A stretch of 57,034 bases of DNA from an uncultured Halieaceae bacterium (lineage in GTDB: Bacteria > Pseudomonadota > Gammaproteobacteria > Pseudomonadales > Halieaceae). The DNA lies in the NCBI GenBank assembly GCA_913057135.1, contig CAJXNM010000018.1, positions 1 through 57,034 on the forward strand, written 5' to 3'. Each line of letters begins with the position of its first letter. Position 1 is the first letter of the stretch. The notes beneath the pieces are model-generated. The model saw only the letters and a program-made list of their open reading frames with translations. It searched no databases and was not told where the DNA came from. The position numbers and the translations under genes were made by a program. This document shows, in pieces, positions 37,344-47,370 of the stretch.

Positions 37344-40300
37344 ATGGCCTCGTCGGCAACGACTACCGATGGTGTTTTGTACTGGTTTATCCGTAACCCT
37401 ATAGCCGCCAATCTGCTGATGGTGCTGTTAATGGTGGGCGGCGTGCTCACTATTCCCAGTCTCGAGAAACAGTTTTTTCCTACCCCCGAGATTAACCAAG
37501 TGAGCGTGACTTTACCGTTCCCCGGCGCCGGCCCTAAGGAGGTTGAGGAGCAAATCTGCATTCGCATTGAGGAGGCCATCCACGATCTAAACGGCATTAA
37601 GGAGATTCGCTCAACCGCAGTACAGGGTCTTGGTACGGTGCTGGTGGAAGCCGATTCCGATTACCCCATGCAGCGCCTCACCTCTGACATCAAGACCCGC
37701 GTCGACGCCATCGATACCTTCCCCGCCGATGCGGAGCGCCCCGTCGTTACCGAAATTACCTATCGGCATTTAATGGGGGTTGTGAAGTTAGCGGGTGATC
37801 TGGATGAGCGCGAATTAAAAGAGCTGGGTGAAGACCTGCGCGATGACCTAGCCCGACAACCTTGGATATCAGTGGTGGACCTGGTGAAACCTCGCCCCTA
37901 CGAAGTGTCCGTCAATGTATCAGAGATCGATTTGCGCCGTTACGGACTGACCATGGATGCGGTGGTGTCGGCTATTCGTGGCACATCGCTGAATTTGCCC
38001 GCCGGCGCCATTAAAGCGCTGGAGGGTGACATTCGCGTGCAAACCCGCGGTCAAGCGTATCAGCGCAGCGACTTTGAGCGCATTGTGCTGCTCACTCGGC
38101 CCGATGGTACCGAGGTGCTATTGGGCGATGTCGCTGATGTTGTCGATGGCTTTGCCGATGTTGATCTCGATAACCGTTTCAACGGTAAGCCTGCGCTCAG
38201 TATGTATGTCTACGTGACCTCGGAACCCGATGTATTACAAACCAGTCAGGTCATGAACGAATGGGTGGCGGCTAAGCGGCCCGAGCTGCCCCCCTCGGTG
38301 GAGTTGACTATCTGGCGCGATGTGTCGGTGCCGTTTCGCGACCGGGTTACAACGCTTCTCGAGAACGGTATTGGCGGGCTGATTCTCGTGGCTGCAGTAC
38401 TCGTGTTGTTCTTACGCCCTCAGTTGGCGCTGTGGGTGGGTGTCGGCATCTCCATTGCCTTCTTGTCGGCGCTGTTTCTACTGAAATACACCGGTATTAG
38501 CTTGAATATGGTGTCCCTGTTCGCCTTCCTATTGGTGCTGGGTATTGTGGTGGATGACGCCATTATTGTCGGGGAGTCGGTACACACCTATCAGGCACGG
38601 GGTGAGCGCGGTGAGTTGGGCGCACTCATGGGGGTGCGGGCTGTGTTCAAGCCGGTCATGTTTGCGGTTATCAGCACCATGGTGTTTTTCGTACCGATGC
38701 TGATGCTGCCAGGGGATTGGGCGGTAGCCGCCCGCTCGATACCCACTGTTGTTATCTTGGCGCTCACCTTTTCTTTGGTTGAATGCCTGTTGATCTTGCC
38801 CTCCCATTTGGCTCACATGGGGCCGGAAAAACCTGCGCGTCATCCCCTATTACGGCGTGTTGAGGGCTGGCGGCACGCTTGTGCCAGCGGCTTAACCCGT
38901 TTTGGCAACGGGGTATATCGGCCGTTTCTCGAGCGGGCTTTGCAGCATCATTTACTGGTGGCGGCGCTGTTCCTGGTGGCCTTTGCTATGAGCATTGCCC
39001 TGTATGGCGGTGGCTGGCTGCGCACGGGATTCTTTCCCAAGGTGAACTCGGATTACGTGTTTGCCAATGTTGAAATGCCCGAAGGGGGGGCTTGGCAGAC
39101 GACCCTAGAGGTACGGGATCGGTTAATGGTGGTGGCTGAGGCGGTACGCGATGATTGGAATAGTCGCCCCGAATTTGCCAATGAGCGGGCCATCGGCGGG
39201 ATCTCAAGCAGCGCCGACGGCAACAAGATTACGATCACCTTGGGTACGGAATCGGAAAAGGTCGATACGGCGGCCGTGGCCCGTGAGTTCCGACAGCGTG
39301 TAGGGCCAGTGCCCGAGGCCAAGGAAGTGCGCATGGATTTCACTATCCGAGATCCCGGCAAGCCGATCAAGCTCGTGTTTGCCTCCCGCGATGTCGATGA
39401 TCTCATTTCGGTCTCAGAGCAGGTGCGAGAGGTATTGGCCTCGTATCCTGGTGTGTTTGATATCAGCGATAGCTTTGACAGCCCCCGCGACGAGGTGGTG
39501 TTGGAGTTGAAGCCCGCGGCCGAATCATTGGGGGTGACCCTTGCCAGTGTCGCGCGCCAAGTACGCCAGGCATTTTATGGTGCTGAAGCGCAGCGGATTC
39601 CACGGGGCCGAGAAGATGTCAAAGTGATGGTGCGCTACCCCGAGGAGGAGCGTCGCTCTCTGGCCAATCTCGATGACATGTACATCAGGACACCCGGTGG
39701 TGCCGAAGTGCCCTTTGGGGTGGTGGCCAGTTACCGGATAGAACCGGGTTATCAAAAACTCGAGCGTTTAAACCGTATGCGTACCCTGGAAGTCCGAGCT
39801 GACGTGGAGGCAGATGGCGCCAGTCCCCGGGAGGTGGTCGATGCGATCATGGCATCGTGGCTCCCCCAGTGGCAGCAGTTATACCCGGGTCTTGCACTCA
39901 ACCTTGATGGGGAACTCGAAGAGGAGGCTCAATTCAAGGCGGCTATGCTCAAGTATATGGCACTCGCCATGCTGGTTATTTTCGGTTTGATGGCGGTTGC
40001 TTTTAGGTCGTACTGGCAGCCGTTCCTGGTACTTACCGCAATACCGTTTGGCATTATGGGGGCGATTTTTGGCCATGCTATGCTAGATTGGCAGGTGAGT
40101 ATTTTTTCAATGATGGGCGTTATTGCCTGTGCGGGTGTCGTGGTGAACGACAACCTGGTGCTCATTGACAGGATCAACGCCTTGCGCGAGCAAGGCTACG
40201 GTTTGCGTGAGTCGTTATTGCAAGGTGCAGAAGATCGGTTTCGGCCAATTGTGCTGACCTCGGCTACCACTTTTGTGGGTCTACTGCCGATCATGTCTGA

Positions 40301-40496
40301 AACCAGTGTTCAGGCGCAATTTCTGATTCCCATGGTGACCTCATTGGCCTTCGGGGTTCTGTTTGCCACCGGTGTAACACTGGTGTTGGTGCCGGCGCTG
40401 TATTTAATCGGTGACGACGTCCGGCGTGTCTTGAGCGGTTCACTCGGGCATAAAAAAGGACCCAATCGGGCCCTTCATGAAGCGCCTCAGCATTGA
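37344..40496 (+). CDS. RND superfamily efflux permease
   Basis: 1050 residues, the AcrB/MexB size. Twelve membrane helices arranged as 1+5 twice, with two large periplasmic loops. The proton-relay aspartates are in helix 4, LGIVVDDAIIVGESVH. GGAG at 37331-37334 leads to ATG 37344. The family opening WFIRNPIAANLLMVLLMVGG and EKQFFPTPEINQVSVTLPFPGA place it in the HAE-type group that is often of unknown substrate in marine gammaproteobacteria rather than a classical AcrB. No outer-membrane channel gene is nearby. The 3' end contains the pckA terminator. Confidence 0.93.
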   Translation: MASSATTTDGVLYWFIRNPIAANLLMVLLMVGGVLTIPSLEKQFFPTPEINQVSVTLPFPGAGPKEVEEQICIRIEEAIHDLNGIKEIRSTAVQGLGTVLVEADSDYPMQRLTSDIKTRVDAIDTFPADAERPVVTEITYRHLMGVVKLAGDLDERELKELGEDLRDDLARQPWISVVDLVKPRPYEVSVNVSEIDLRRYGLTMDAVVSAIRGTSLNLPAGAIKALEGDIRVQTRGQAYQRSDFERIVLLTRPDGTEVLLGDVADVVDGFADVDLDNRFNGKPALSMYVYVTSEPDVLQTSQVMNEWVAAKRPELPPSVELTIWRDVSVPFRDRVTTLLENGIGGLILVAAVLVLFLRPQLALWVGVGISIAFLSALFLLKYTGISLNMVSLFAFLLVLGIVVDDAIIVGESVHTYQARGERGELGALMGVRAVFKPVMFAVISTMVFFVPMLMLPGDWAVAARSIPTVVILALTFSLVECLLILPSHLAHMGPEKPARHPLLRRVEGWRHACASGLTRFGNGVYRPFLERALQHHLLVAALFLVAFAMSIALYGGGWLRTGFFPKVNSDYVFANVEMPEGGAWQTTLEVRDRLMVVAEAVRDDWNSRPEFANERAIGGISSSADGNKITITLGTESEKVDTAAVAREFRQRVGPVPEAKEVRMDFTIRDPGKPIKLVFASRDVDDLISVSEQVREVLASYPGVFDISDSFDSPRDEVVLELKPAAESLGVTLASVARQVRQAFYGAEAQRIPRGREDVKVMVRYPEEERRSLANLDDMYIRTPGGAEVPFGVVASYRIEPGYQKLERLNRMRTLEVRADVEADGASPREVVDAIMASWLPQWQQLYPGLALNLDGELEEEAQFKAAMLKYMALAMLVIFGLMAVAFRSYWQPFLVLTAIPFGIMGAIFGHAMLDWQVSIFSMMGVIACAGVVVNDNLVLIDRINALREQGYGLRESLLQGAEDRFRPIVLTSATTFVGLLPIMSETSVQAQFLIPMVTSLAFGVLFATGVTLVLVPALYLIGDDVRRVLSGSLGHKKGPNRALHEAPQH
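40452..40473 (-). terminator. pckA terminator inside the RND gene 3' end
   Basis: On the minus strand GGGCCC, loop GATT, GGGTCC (one G-U pair), then six T. It lies about 40 bases beyond the pckA stop but within the last codons of the convergent pump gene. Confidence 0.65.
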
Positions 40497-40502
40497 GGCG
40501 CT
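40481..40502. terminator. Strong hairpin between RND pump and pckA
   Basis: AGCGCCTCA, GCAT, TGAGGCGCT: perfect nine-base stem covering the pump stop. No T-run follows on the plus strand; on the minus strand it precedes the second hairpin and U-tract, so the pair works in tandem for pckA. Confidence 0.55.
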
Positions 40503-40512
40503 ATAGGCAGTC

Positions 40513-42075
40513 TTAAGCCTTTGGCCCGGCGGCGATGATGGCATCGCTCACATCAAATTTCTTGATGTTTTCTTGGAACAGGGCAGCTAGCTTGGCGGCT
40601 TGAGCCTCGTAGGCTTCCGGATCATCCCAGCCCGCTTTTGGATCGACATACTGAGGGTCAACACCCGGGATAGAGGCCGGAAACTCAAGGTTCAAGGTCT
40701 CAACCCGCTTGGTCTCGACATTGAGCAAGGCGCCACTCTGGGCCGCATGGACCACCGCACGTGTGACCGGAATAGGGAAGCGCGAACCTGAACCACCCGG
40801 GGCACCTGAGCCACCGGTCCAGCCCGTATTGATGAGGTACACCTGGCTGCCGAAGTCTTCGATGCGCTTCATGAGCAGTTCCGCGTAATCGCCCGCGGGG
40901 CGCGGCATGAATGGCGCACCGAAACAGGTAGAGAAGGTTGGGTGTATACCCGCTTCAGCGCCAACTTCGGTGGAACCTACACGAGCGGTATAACCCGAGA
41001 GGAAGTGAAACGCGGCCGCTTCCTTTGACAGGATCGACACGGGAGGCAGTACACCTGAGACATCACAGGTTAGGAAGATGACGCATTTGGGCTCGCCGCC
41101 CGCATTACTCTCGGTGCGTTTTTCCACGTGCTCTAGGGGATAGCTACAACGACCATTCTCGGTTAGCGAGGTGTCGTCGTAATCTGCGGTGCGCGCATCG
41201 TTCAGTACCACATTTTCAACGATGGCCCCGAAGCGAATCGCATCCCAAATAACGGGTTCATTCTTTTTACTGAGGTTGATGGTTTTGGCGTAACAACCCC
41301 CTTCAATGTTGAACACAGCACCCTTGGCCCAGCCGTGTTCATCATCGCCGATGAGGTAACGGGATGGATCCGCCGACAGGGTGGTCTTACCGGTACCCGA
41401 TAGACCAAAGAACAGGGTTACTTCACCGTCATCATCGATATTCGCCGAGCAGTGCATCGGCATGACGTCTTTCTCGGGTAGCAGGAAGTTTTGCACCGAG
41501 AACATGGCTTTTTTCATTTCACCGGCGTAACGCATACCGGCGAGCAGTACCTTGCGGGCGCCAAAATTAATAATGACAACACCGTCAGAGTTCGTACCGT
41601 CGCGCTCGGGGTCGCACACAAATTGTGGAACATTCAGAATTTTCCACTCGGGCTTGTTGGCTGGGTTGTATTGCTCGGTACGAATAAACATGTTGTGACC
41701 GAACAGTGATTGCCACGCGGTACCGGTTGTGACTTTCACAGGGAGATAGTGCTCGCTGTGCTGACCCACATGCAGGTGTTGCACAAAGGTATCCTGCTCT
41801 GAGGCAAATGCTTTGACGCGGTCCCAGAGGGCATCAAATTTGTCTTCATCGAAGGGGCGGTTGACTGAACCCCAATCGATGGCGTCCTCCGAAGAGGCTT
41901 CTTTGACGATAAAGCGGTCGGCGGGGGAGCGTCCGGTACGTGCACCGGTCTCAATGCGTAAGGCGCCGGTATCGGTTAATACACCTTCGCCGCGCAGTAC
42001 AGCCATTTCAATCAGTTGCGAGGGTGGAAGATCGATATATTTCTGGGGCGTAGATGCCTCGTTGTCAGCGGTCAT
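40513..42075 (-). CDS. pckA: Phosphoenolpyruvate carboxykinase (ATP)
   Basis: 520 residues from ATG 42075-42073; a TTG nine codons upstream is rejected as less likely. Converts oxaloacetate and ATP to phosphoenolpyruvate, the first committed step of gluconeogenesis. Kinase-1a loop GLSGTGKTT at 224-232, metal ligands His208 (MPMHCSANI) and the Asp pair in LIGDDEHGW, and the Arg-containing [15 protein letters not shown] lid region. The ATP-type rather than GTP-type is clear from these motifs. It is 51 bp downstream of hslO, as in Pseudomonas. Confidence 0.97.
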   Translation of the reverse strand: MTADNEASTPQKYIDLPPSQLIEMAVLRGEGVLTDTGALRIETGARTGRSPADRFIVKEASSEDAIDWGSVNRPFDEDKFDALWDRVKAFASEQDTFVQHLHVGQHSEHYLPVKVTTGTAWQSLFGHNMFIRTEQYNPANKPEWKILNVPQFVCDPERDGTNSDGVVIINFGARKVLLAGMRYAGEMKKAMFSVQNFLLPEKDVMPMHCSANIDDDGEVTLFFGLSGTGKTTLSADPSRYLIGDDEHGWAKGAVFNIEGGCYAKTINLSKKNEPVIWDAIRFGAIVENVVLNDARTADYDDTSLTENGRCSYPLEHVEKRTESNAGGEPKCVIFLTCDVSGVLPPVSILSKEAAAFHFLSGYTARVGSTEVGAEAGIHPTFSTCFGAPFMPRPAGDYAELLMKRIEDFGSQVYLINTGWTGGSGAPGGSGSRFPIPVTRAVVHAAQSGALLNVETKRVETLNLEFPASIPGVDPQYVDPKAGWDDPEAYEAQAAKLAALFQENIKKFDVSDAIIAAGPKA

Positions 42076-42126
42076 GTTCAGTTCCAAGGTTGTTGGGGGC
42101 AAGGGCTATATTTTTGTAGACGTAGT

Positions 42127-42999
42127 TTAATGCAGTACCGGTGGCTCTGCGAGTCCGAGAACCTCTTCCGGATTGAATTGATAGGGGGTATTACACATGT
42201 CGCAGGTCATGCTGATGTGACCCTCTTCCGCGATGATCTCCTTGAGTTCCTGCGTCTCTAAACAGCGCAGTGCATTCAGGCTCCGCTCTCTGGAGCAGGA
42301 GCAATTGAAGATGACCGGTTGGGGATCAAATACGCGCAGAGCTGACTCGTGAAAGAGGCGGTGCAACAGGGTGGCACGGGGCACCGACAACAGCTCGTCG
42401 TCAGCGAGGGTCGCTGCAAGTACGGTGGCGTTTTGCCATTGTTCTGTGCGTGTTTCAGCGTTTTGCTGCCGTTGTGCGGGTAGCTGTTGCAGCATGAAGC
42501 CCGCAGCGACTCGGCCATCGCAGGCGAGCCAAAAACGCGTCTGCAACTGCTCGCTTTGCTCGAAATAATTATCGAGCGCACCACCGAGTGTGGTGCCATC
42601 GAGGGGCACAATGCCCTGGTATCGCTGACCACCGTCTCGCTCAATGGTGATGACCAATTGGCCTCCCGCGATAAGCTCCATGGGGGTCGGTGTATCAGCG
42701 TCAATATTTCCCCGAGCAATGCCGCGTATTTCACCGGTACTGGTGCATTCGATCATGACGAGACTCAGCGGTCCTTGGCTGCGTGCCTGTAGGACAATTT
42801 TTCCCGAGTACTTGAGGTTGTTGCTGATGAGGACCGCTGCAGCGGCAAACAGCCCCAGTAATTGCTGCACGCGGGGCGAGTAAGGGTGAGCGCTGGCGAT
42901 ACGCTCGATAGATGAGCCTAAAAGAACGGTTTCCCCTCGAATGTCAGCATCGCCGAACAGAAATCGAATACTGCTATCCGCGCCTTCAGGAAAATTCAT
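42127..42999 (-). CDS. hslO: Redox-regulated chaperone Hsp33
   Basis: 290 residues. Starts DSSIRFLFGDADIRGE, the Hsp33 opening. The C-terminal redox switch has four zinc-binding cysteines: CxC (FNCSCSRERSL) and CxxC (TCDMCNTPYQF). When oxidised by hypochlorous acid or peroxide it unfolds partly, dimerises and holds unfolding proteins. Central GGALDNYFEQSEQLQTRFWL is also typical. Diverges from the small PHA-system gene with about 119 bp between. Confidence 0.96.
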   Translation of the reverse strand: MNFPEGADSSIRFLFGDADIRGETVLLGSSIERIASAHPYSPRVQQLLGLFAAAAVLISNNLKYSGKIVLQARSQGPLSLVMIECTSTGEIRGIARGNIDADTPTPMELIAGGQLVITIERDGGQRYQGIVPLDGTTLGGALDNYFEQSEQLQTRFWLACDGRVAAGFMLQQLPAQRQQNAETRTEQWQNATVLAATLADDELLSVPRATLLHRLFHESALRVFDPQPVIFNCSCSRERSLNALRCLETQELKEIIAEEGHISMTCDMCNTPYQFNPEEVLGLAEPPVLH

Positions 43000-43118
43000 A
43001 CTGAGTGTGATGCCTCGTATTTCCCACGCCTTGCTACTTGCTCGAATGGCCGGTCACTGGTTCTATAGCACTGTCTGACACGATGACTAATGTAACGGAT
43101 CACACAACGGACAGCGCT

Positions 43119-43403
43119 ATGAGTACCATCACGATTCAGCGGGATCACGACTTGGCCCGGAGCCAGTGCGAAGACGCGCTCGGCGACCTTACCGCCTATC
43201 TTGAGGAACTGGGGGCTACGGTCCACAAGCAGAAGTCTATACTGACATTTCAGGGACGCGGCTTTGATGGCGAAGTAGAGATAAGCCCTGGTGTGGCAAA
43301 GGGTCGCATCAAGCTGGGATTATTGGCCCGTCCTTTTCGCAAGCAGCTGGAATCGGAGATTAACCGCCACTTAGATGCTCGGTTGGGCCCCCAGACTTCG
43401 TGA
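43119..43403 (+). CDS. Polyhydroxyalkanoic acid system family protein
   Basis: 94 residues from ATG 43119 (an in-frame ATG at 43083 has no better ribosome site). MSTITIQRDHDLARSQCEDAL, then VHKQKSILTFQGRGFDGEVEIS and a C-terminal helix PFRKQLESEINRHLDARLG are what I recognise as the small family named after PHA-granule gene clusters (PF09650 by memory). Function not established. It ends five bases from the convergent rpsT stop. Together with the phasin and PhaD-like genes it suggests that this organism handles PHA. Confidence 0.75.
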   Translation: MSTITIQRDHDLARSQCEDALGDLTAYLEELGATVHKQKSILTFQGRGFDGEVEISPGVAKGRIKLGLLARPFRKQLESEINRHLDARLGPQTS

Positions 43404-43408
43404 CCGTG

Positions 43409-43675
43409 TTAGCTCGCCAATGCTTTCACTTTGGCATTCAAACGGCTCTTGTGACGAGCTGCCTTGTTCTTGCTGATGATGCCCTTGTTGGCCATCTTGT
43501 CGATGACGGGCACTGCCTCGGCGTATGCGGCCCGAGAGGCATCGACATCGCCGGTACCAATGCTGGCGAGAACACGTTTCATCTTGGTACGAACCAATGA
43601 ACGCAGGCTGGCGTTGTGAGCGCGACGCTTGTCGTTCTGCTTTGCTCGCTTGCGAGCTTGGGGTGAGTTGGCCAA
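43409..43675 (-). CDS. rpsT: Ribosomal protein bS20
   Basis: 88 residues. [18 protein letters not shown] opening, the three-helix bundle, and [13 protein letters not shown] ending are the bS20 hallmarks. Binds 16S rRNA early in 30S assembly. It has its own promoter upstream (43711-43739), a good GGAGAAGG ribosome site, and no gene in the same operon. Confidence 0.98.
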   Translation of the reverse strand: MANSPQARKRAKQNDKRRAHNASLRSLVRTKMKRVLASIGTGDVDASRAAYAEAVPVIDKMANKGIISKNKAARHKSRLNAKVKALAS

Positions 43676-43710
43676 AGTCCTTCTCCGAACGCTATAAAAA
43701 AGAGGCGCGG

Positions 43711-43739
43711 ATTTTCAAAGAACTAGCGACTCCTGTCAA
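43711..43739 (-). promoter_or_regulatory. rpsT promoter (stringent type)
   Basis: On the minus strand a perfect -35 TTGACA (43739-43734), 17-base spacer, and -10 GAAAAT (43716-43711). A GC-rich discriminator (CCGCGCC) follows, as in promoters inhibited by ppGpp. The expected start is near 43704. Confidence 0.7.
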
Positions 43740-43821
43740 TGACAAATAGTTGCCAGCGCCTTTACAGCGCCGGCAGGGGTGTGTGGACAAGTTAAGGTGG
43801 TCGGGGATTTATTGGCCGGTA

Positions 43822-44046
43822 TTACAGGCCGAAATAGACCAATGTCCAACCAATCAGGGCCACTAGTAGGGTTTGGCCTGCCTTATCTAGGCGAAAGAGA
43901 CCGTAGAAGTAGCCGACTGGGGGTAAAAGCAGCGAAAATAAGCCCCAAGCGTAATCCTCCTTCCAGGCAACCGTCAGTAGCAGCACCCAGCTGGTTAGGA
44001 GGGTCGCAACACCGAGTGTCATTAACAGTGCATTCGACGCGTCCAT
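43822..44046 (-). CDS. Small two-helix membrane protein, unknown
   Basis: 74 residues with AGGA seven bases before ATG 44046, so probably real. Two hydrophobic helices: about residues 7-28 (LLMTLGVATLLTSWVLLLTV) and 55-73 (TLLVALIGWTLVYFGL), joined by a short loop with KEDYAWGLFSLLLPPVGYFYG, where the second half may be a partly buried helix. I do not recognise a family. It stands alone between rpsT and the acyltransferase gene, divergent from the latter. Confidence 0.6.
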   Translation of the reverse strand: MDASNALLMTLGVATLLTSWVLLLTVAWKEDYAWGLFSLLLPPVGYFYGLFRLDKAGQTLLVALIGWTLVYFGL

Positions 44047-44134
44047 ATGTGTTTCCTCGTATAAGCGTTTTGACCGGCGCGGAGATTAGCAGAAAGCGCG
44101 CCGTCGTTACACGCCATCGGAGAGTTGAAAATTT

Positions 44135-45280
44135 ATGCCGTCGATCGACGCCGATCCCTACGCCGACATCCGTCCTTACAACGACGCTGAAGCACCCGCA
44201 GCTCTCTCACGTTTAGCGTCAAACCAAGAGCTTGCAAATGCCCTAGCCGATCTTAAGTTGCCCTGGCTGAAACGGAAATTGCCCCTGCTTGCTCGCTGGA
44301 TTTGTCAGCGCTGGCTTATTCGGCGACTGCGCGGCGTAAACACCATTGCTGGTTTTCAGCTACTGATTGAGCCGGAGTTGGCAAAGCTCATTGATGCAAC
44401 AGCTCAATTTTCCTGCAGCGGTCTCGAGCGACTCGATGCTGATCGCTCTTGGCTGTTTGTCAGTAATCACCGTGACATCACGATGGACCCAGCATTGACC
44501 AATTATGCAATGCACCACGCAGGCCATCGAACCTTATCTATCGCTATTGGCGATAACTTGCTCACCCGCTCGTGGGTGGCCGATTTGATGCGGCTCAATA
44601 AAAGCTTCGTGGTCAAACGCAACATTAAAGGTCCCAGAGAATTGATGGCAGCCTCGAAGCAGCTATCGGGGTTCATGCGCGACATGATCGAGCAAAATCA
44701 GGGCCCCCTGTGGATTGCGCAGCGAGAGGGTCGAGCTAAAGATGGTATCGATGCTACCGAGCCCGCTGTCATCAAGATGCTGAGTCTTAGTCGTGACCGA
44801 AAAACTGAATCTATCGCCGACGTGTTGTGCCAACTGAATATTGTGCCGGTTGCCATTGCTTACGAGCTGGATCCCTGTGATGCCATGAAGGCGGCGGAGT
44901 TGGCGGCGGGACCGGGGTACGAGAAAGGCCCCGATGAAGACGTCAGGTCGATCGGTTACGGTATTGCCGGTGATAAGGGCTGTGTACACCTCAGCTTCGG
45001 TGAGCCGATTCGGGGCGAGGCACTCACGGTTGAACAGGTTGTCGACGCTATTGATGCCCACATGACGCACCATTACCGCTTGTACGAGACCAATTTGTGG
45101 GCTTGGCAGCGACTTGAGCAAACCCAGCAGATACCGGCGCTTGACATTCATTCGGGAACGGCCTCAAAAGAAGCCTTCTATGCCCGTATTGATGCTATGC
45201 CTGCGGCAATCCAGCCCTTTGCCCTCGCCATGTACGCCAATCCTCTGCGTCAGGCGTTAGCGGTGGGTGAGGACGGCTGA
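44135..45280 (+). CDS. Phospholipid/glycerol acyltransferase family protein
   Basis: 381 residues. The centre is a PlsC-like acyltransferase: WLFVSNHRDITMDPAL holds the active-site His, and WIAQREGRAKDG stands where PlsC has its FPEGTR motif. The His-to-Asp spacing is one residue longer than the usual HX4D if the second Asp is the catalytic one (H-R-D-I-T-M-D). No signal peptide; possibly membrane-associated. Such enzymes move fatty acyl groups to lysophospholipids or glycerol phosphate; the substrate is unknown. The end (after about residue 300) is helical. The downstream dinG starts two bases after its stop: one operon. Confidence 0.8.
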   Translation: MPSIDADPYADIRPYNDAEAPAALSRLASNQELANALADLKLPWLKRKLPLLARWICQRWLIRRLRGVNTIAGFQLLIEPELAKLIDATAQFSCSGLERLDADRSWLFVSNHRDITMDPALTNYAMHHAGHRTLSIAIGDNLLTRSWVADLMRLNKSFVVKRNIKGPRELMAASKQLSGFMRDMIEQNQGPLWIAQREGRAKDGIDATEPAVIKMLSLSRDRKTESIADVLCQLNIVPVAIAYELDPCDAMKAAELAAGPGYEKGPDEDVRSIGYGIAGDKGCVHLSFGEPIRGEALTVEQVVDAIDAHMTHHYRLYETNLWAWQRLEQTQQIPALDIHSGTASKEAFYARIDAMPAAIQPFALAMYANPLRQALAVGEDG

Positions 45281-45282
45281 GC

Positions 45283-47370
45283 ATGCTTGCAGAGGATGTC
45301 AAAGTCGCTATCAGGGACGCCTACCAACGACTGATTGATGAGCGTGGCTTGAGTCCCCGTTGGGGGCAGCGGCAAATGATTGCAGAGGTGGCTAATGCCC
45401 TTGGGGATCCCGATGCCCCTGAGCCTATTGCCGTCGTTGAGGCGGGCACCGGTACCGGTAAAACCATTGCCTATACACTAGCAGCTTTGCCGGTGGCAAA
45501 GGCGCGGGGTAAGACCCTGGTGATTGCAACAGCTACCATTGCTCTGCAGGAGCAATTGGTGCTGCGGGACTTGCCCGATATCCAGCGCCACTCTGGACTG
45601 GCGTTCACTGTGCAATTGGCAAAAGGTCGAAGTCGCTATGTTTGCTTACACAAACTCGATCATCAACTGGCGGGTGCTCAAAGTCCGGCTTTGATTCCAC
45701 TGTACCCAGATGAGGTGGCGGATCTGTCTATTGAGCAGACTGGGCCCATTATGGAATCGATGCTCGATGCCTTGGGCAGCGGCAAGTGGGATGGGGATCT
45801 CGACGGTTGGCCAACGAGTCTTGACAGCGGCTTGCGCCAAGCAGTGACCACCCATCATGCCCAGTGTGGTGGACGACGCTGCGCGTTTGTTCAGCAATGC
45901 AGTTTTTTCAAGGCCCGTGATGGCCTTCAGGATGCTGATGTCATTGTGGCGAACCACAACTTGGTGCTTGCGGATCTTCAGTTAGGTGGTGGTGCTATCT
46001 TACCTGCCCCAGAAGACTGCCTATTTGTGTTCGATGAGGGACATCAGCTCGCTGAAAAGTGCCTCAATCAATTCACTTTGACGGTTCGAACAGGGCCCAC
46101 ACAACAGGCTTTGCGAGAGACGGCACAATGGTTAAAGGCCCAGTCGGAGGCGATGGGCGAGGTGATCTCACAGCTCACCCTGATCGAGCAGCTGCAACAG
46201 TCCTGCGTTGATCTTGAGCAACATAATGGCATTGTTGAACAGTGGGCCGATCAATACCTGTTAGAGCAGCCAGAAGCCGAGAGTGAATGGCGGTTTGAAC
46301 ACGGGGTGGTGCCCGACGCACTGCACCGTCAAGCGCAAGATCTGGTGTTAGCCTGGCGACAACATCTCGACCTCAATCAACGTCTTGAGACTGCGCTCGA
46401 TAATCGACGCGAAGAGGTTGATATTGACCAGCGCGATGAGCTCGATACGTGGATTTTGAATACACAGGGGATGGTAAGTCGCGCTCAGTCGCAACTTGAG
46501 CTCTGGCAGAGTTACGCCGATGCCAGTGCCGTCGACGAGGATAATCCGGTGGCTCGGTGGATGCGGCCAGCGGCTATTGGCCAGAGTATCGATTTTTTTG
46601 CCAGCCCCATTTTGGCTCGAGATTTATTGCGGCAACACCTTTGGCGTCGCGCGGCCGGTGTGGTGGTGACGTCGGCCACCTTGTCATCTCTGGGACACTT
46701 TGATCGTTTACGGGCCATGACGGGACTACCCAAAGAAGCGCGATACAAAATTGTGCAAAGCCCCTTCGATACAAGTCGAGGGGTTTTTTCCATCCCGGCA
46801 CTGCGTTGTGAACCAAGTGACGTCGATGGGCACACGGCCGAAATCATTGAGCGTTTGCCCAGCTTGCTGGAGGGGGCGTTGGGTGCCTTGGTGTTGTTCA
46901 GCTCCAGGCGGCAATTGGAAACCGTCGTCGAAGGATTACCCGATGATTTACATCACCAGTTGTTGGTACAAGACAGTTTGAGTAAGTCCGAGTTGCTTAA
47001 GCGTCATCGAAGTGCCATCGATACAGGACAGCCCAGTGTCATTATGGGTCTGGCGAGTTTCGCAGAGGGTGTGGATTTGCCGGGTCAGTACTGTGACCAT
47101 GTGATCATCGCCAAGTTGCCGTTTGCGGTACCCGATAGCCCGCGAGAGGCGGCCCATGCTGAGCTACTGGAACGCTTGGGGCGCAATCCCTTTATGGAAA
47201 TCAGCGTCCCCGATGCCGCACTCAAATTGGTGCAGGCCAGTGGCCGATTACTGCGTACCGAATCCGATCGGGGTCGTATCACATTGCTCGATAAACGTTT
47301 GCTAACGAAACGTTACGGGCGCGCTATCTTGGATTCTCTGCCTCGGTTTACCTTCGAGTTAGAACACTAG
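45283..47370 (+). CDS. dinG: DinG-type ATP-dependent DNA helicase
   Basis: 695 residues. XPD/DinG-type SF2 helicase: Walker [10 protein letters not shown] at 53-61, a four-cysteine Fe-S cluster (one in SRYVCLHKL, three in [16 protein letters not shown]), [13 protein letters not shown], the DEGH box FVFDEGHQL, and the C-terminal motifs [23 protein letters not shown] and QASGRLLRT. It unwinds DNA 5'-3', including R-loops and G-quadruplexes. The overlap with the acyltransferase operon is unusual; the stop overlaps the convergent pit gene by 12 bp. Confidence 0.93.
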   Translation: MLAEDVKVAIRDAYQRLIDERGLSPRWGQRQMIAEVANALGDPDAPEPIAVVEAGTGTGKTIAYTLAALPVAKARGKTLVIATATIALQEQLVLRDLPDIQRHSGLAFTVQLAKGRSRYVCLHKLDHQLAGAQSPALIPLYPDEVADLSIEQTGPIMESMLDALGSGKWDGDLDGWPTSLDSGLRQAVTTHHAQCGGRRCAFVQQCSFFKARDGLQDADVIVANHNLVLADLQLGGGAILPAPEDCLFVFDEGHQLAEKCLNQFTLTVRTGPTQQALRETAQWLKAQSEAMGEVISQLTLIEQLQQSCVDLEQHNGIVEQWADQYLLEQPEAESEWRFEHGVVPDALHRQAQDLVLAWRQHLDLNQRLETALDNRREEVDIDQRDELDTWILNTQGMVSRAQSQLELWQSYADASAVDEDNPVARWMRPAAIGQSIDFFASPILARDLLRQHLWRRAAGVVVTSATLSSLGHFDRLRAMTGLPKEARYKIVQSPFDTSRGVFSIPALRCEPSDVDGHTAEIIERLPSLLEGALGALVLFSSRRQLETVVEGLPDDLHHQLLVQDSLSKSELLKRHRSAIDTGQPSVIMGLASFAEGVDLPGQYCDHVIIAKLPFAVPDSPREAAHAELLERLGRNPFMEISVPDAALKLVQASGRLLRTESDRGRITLLDKRLLTKRYGRAILDSLPRFTFELEH

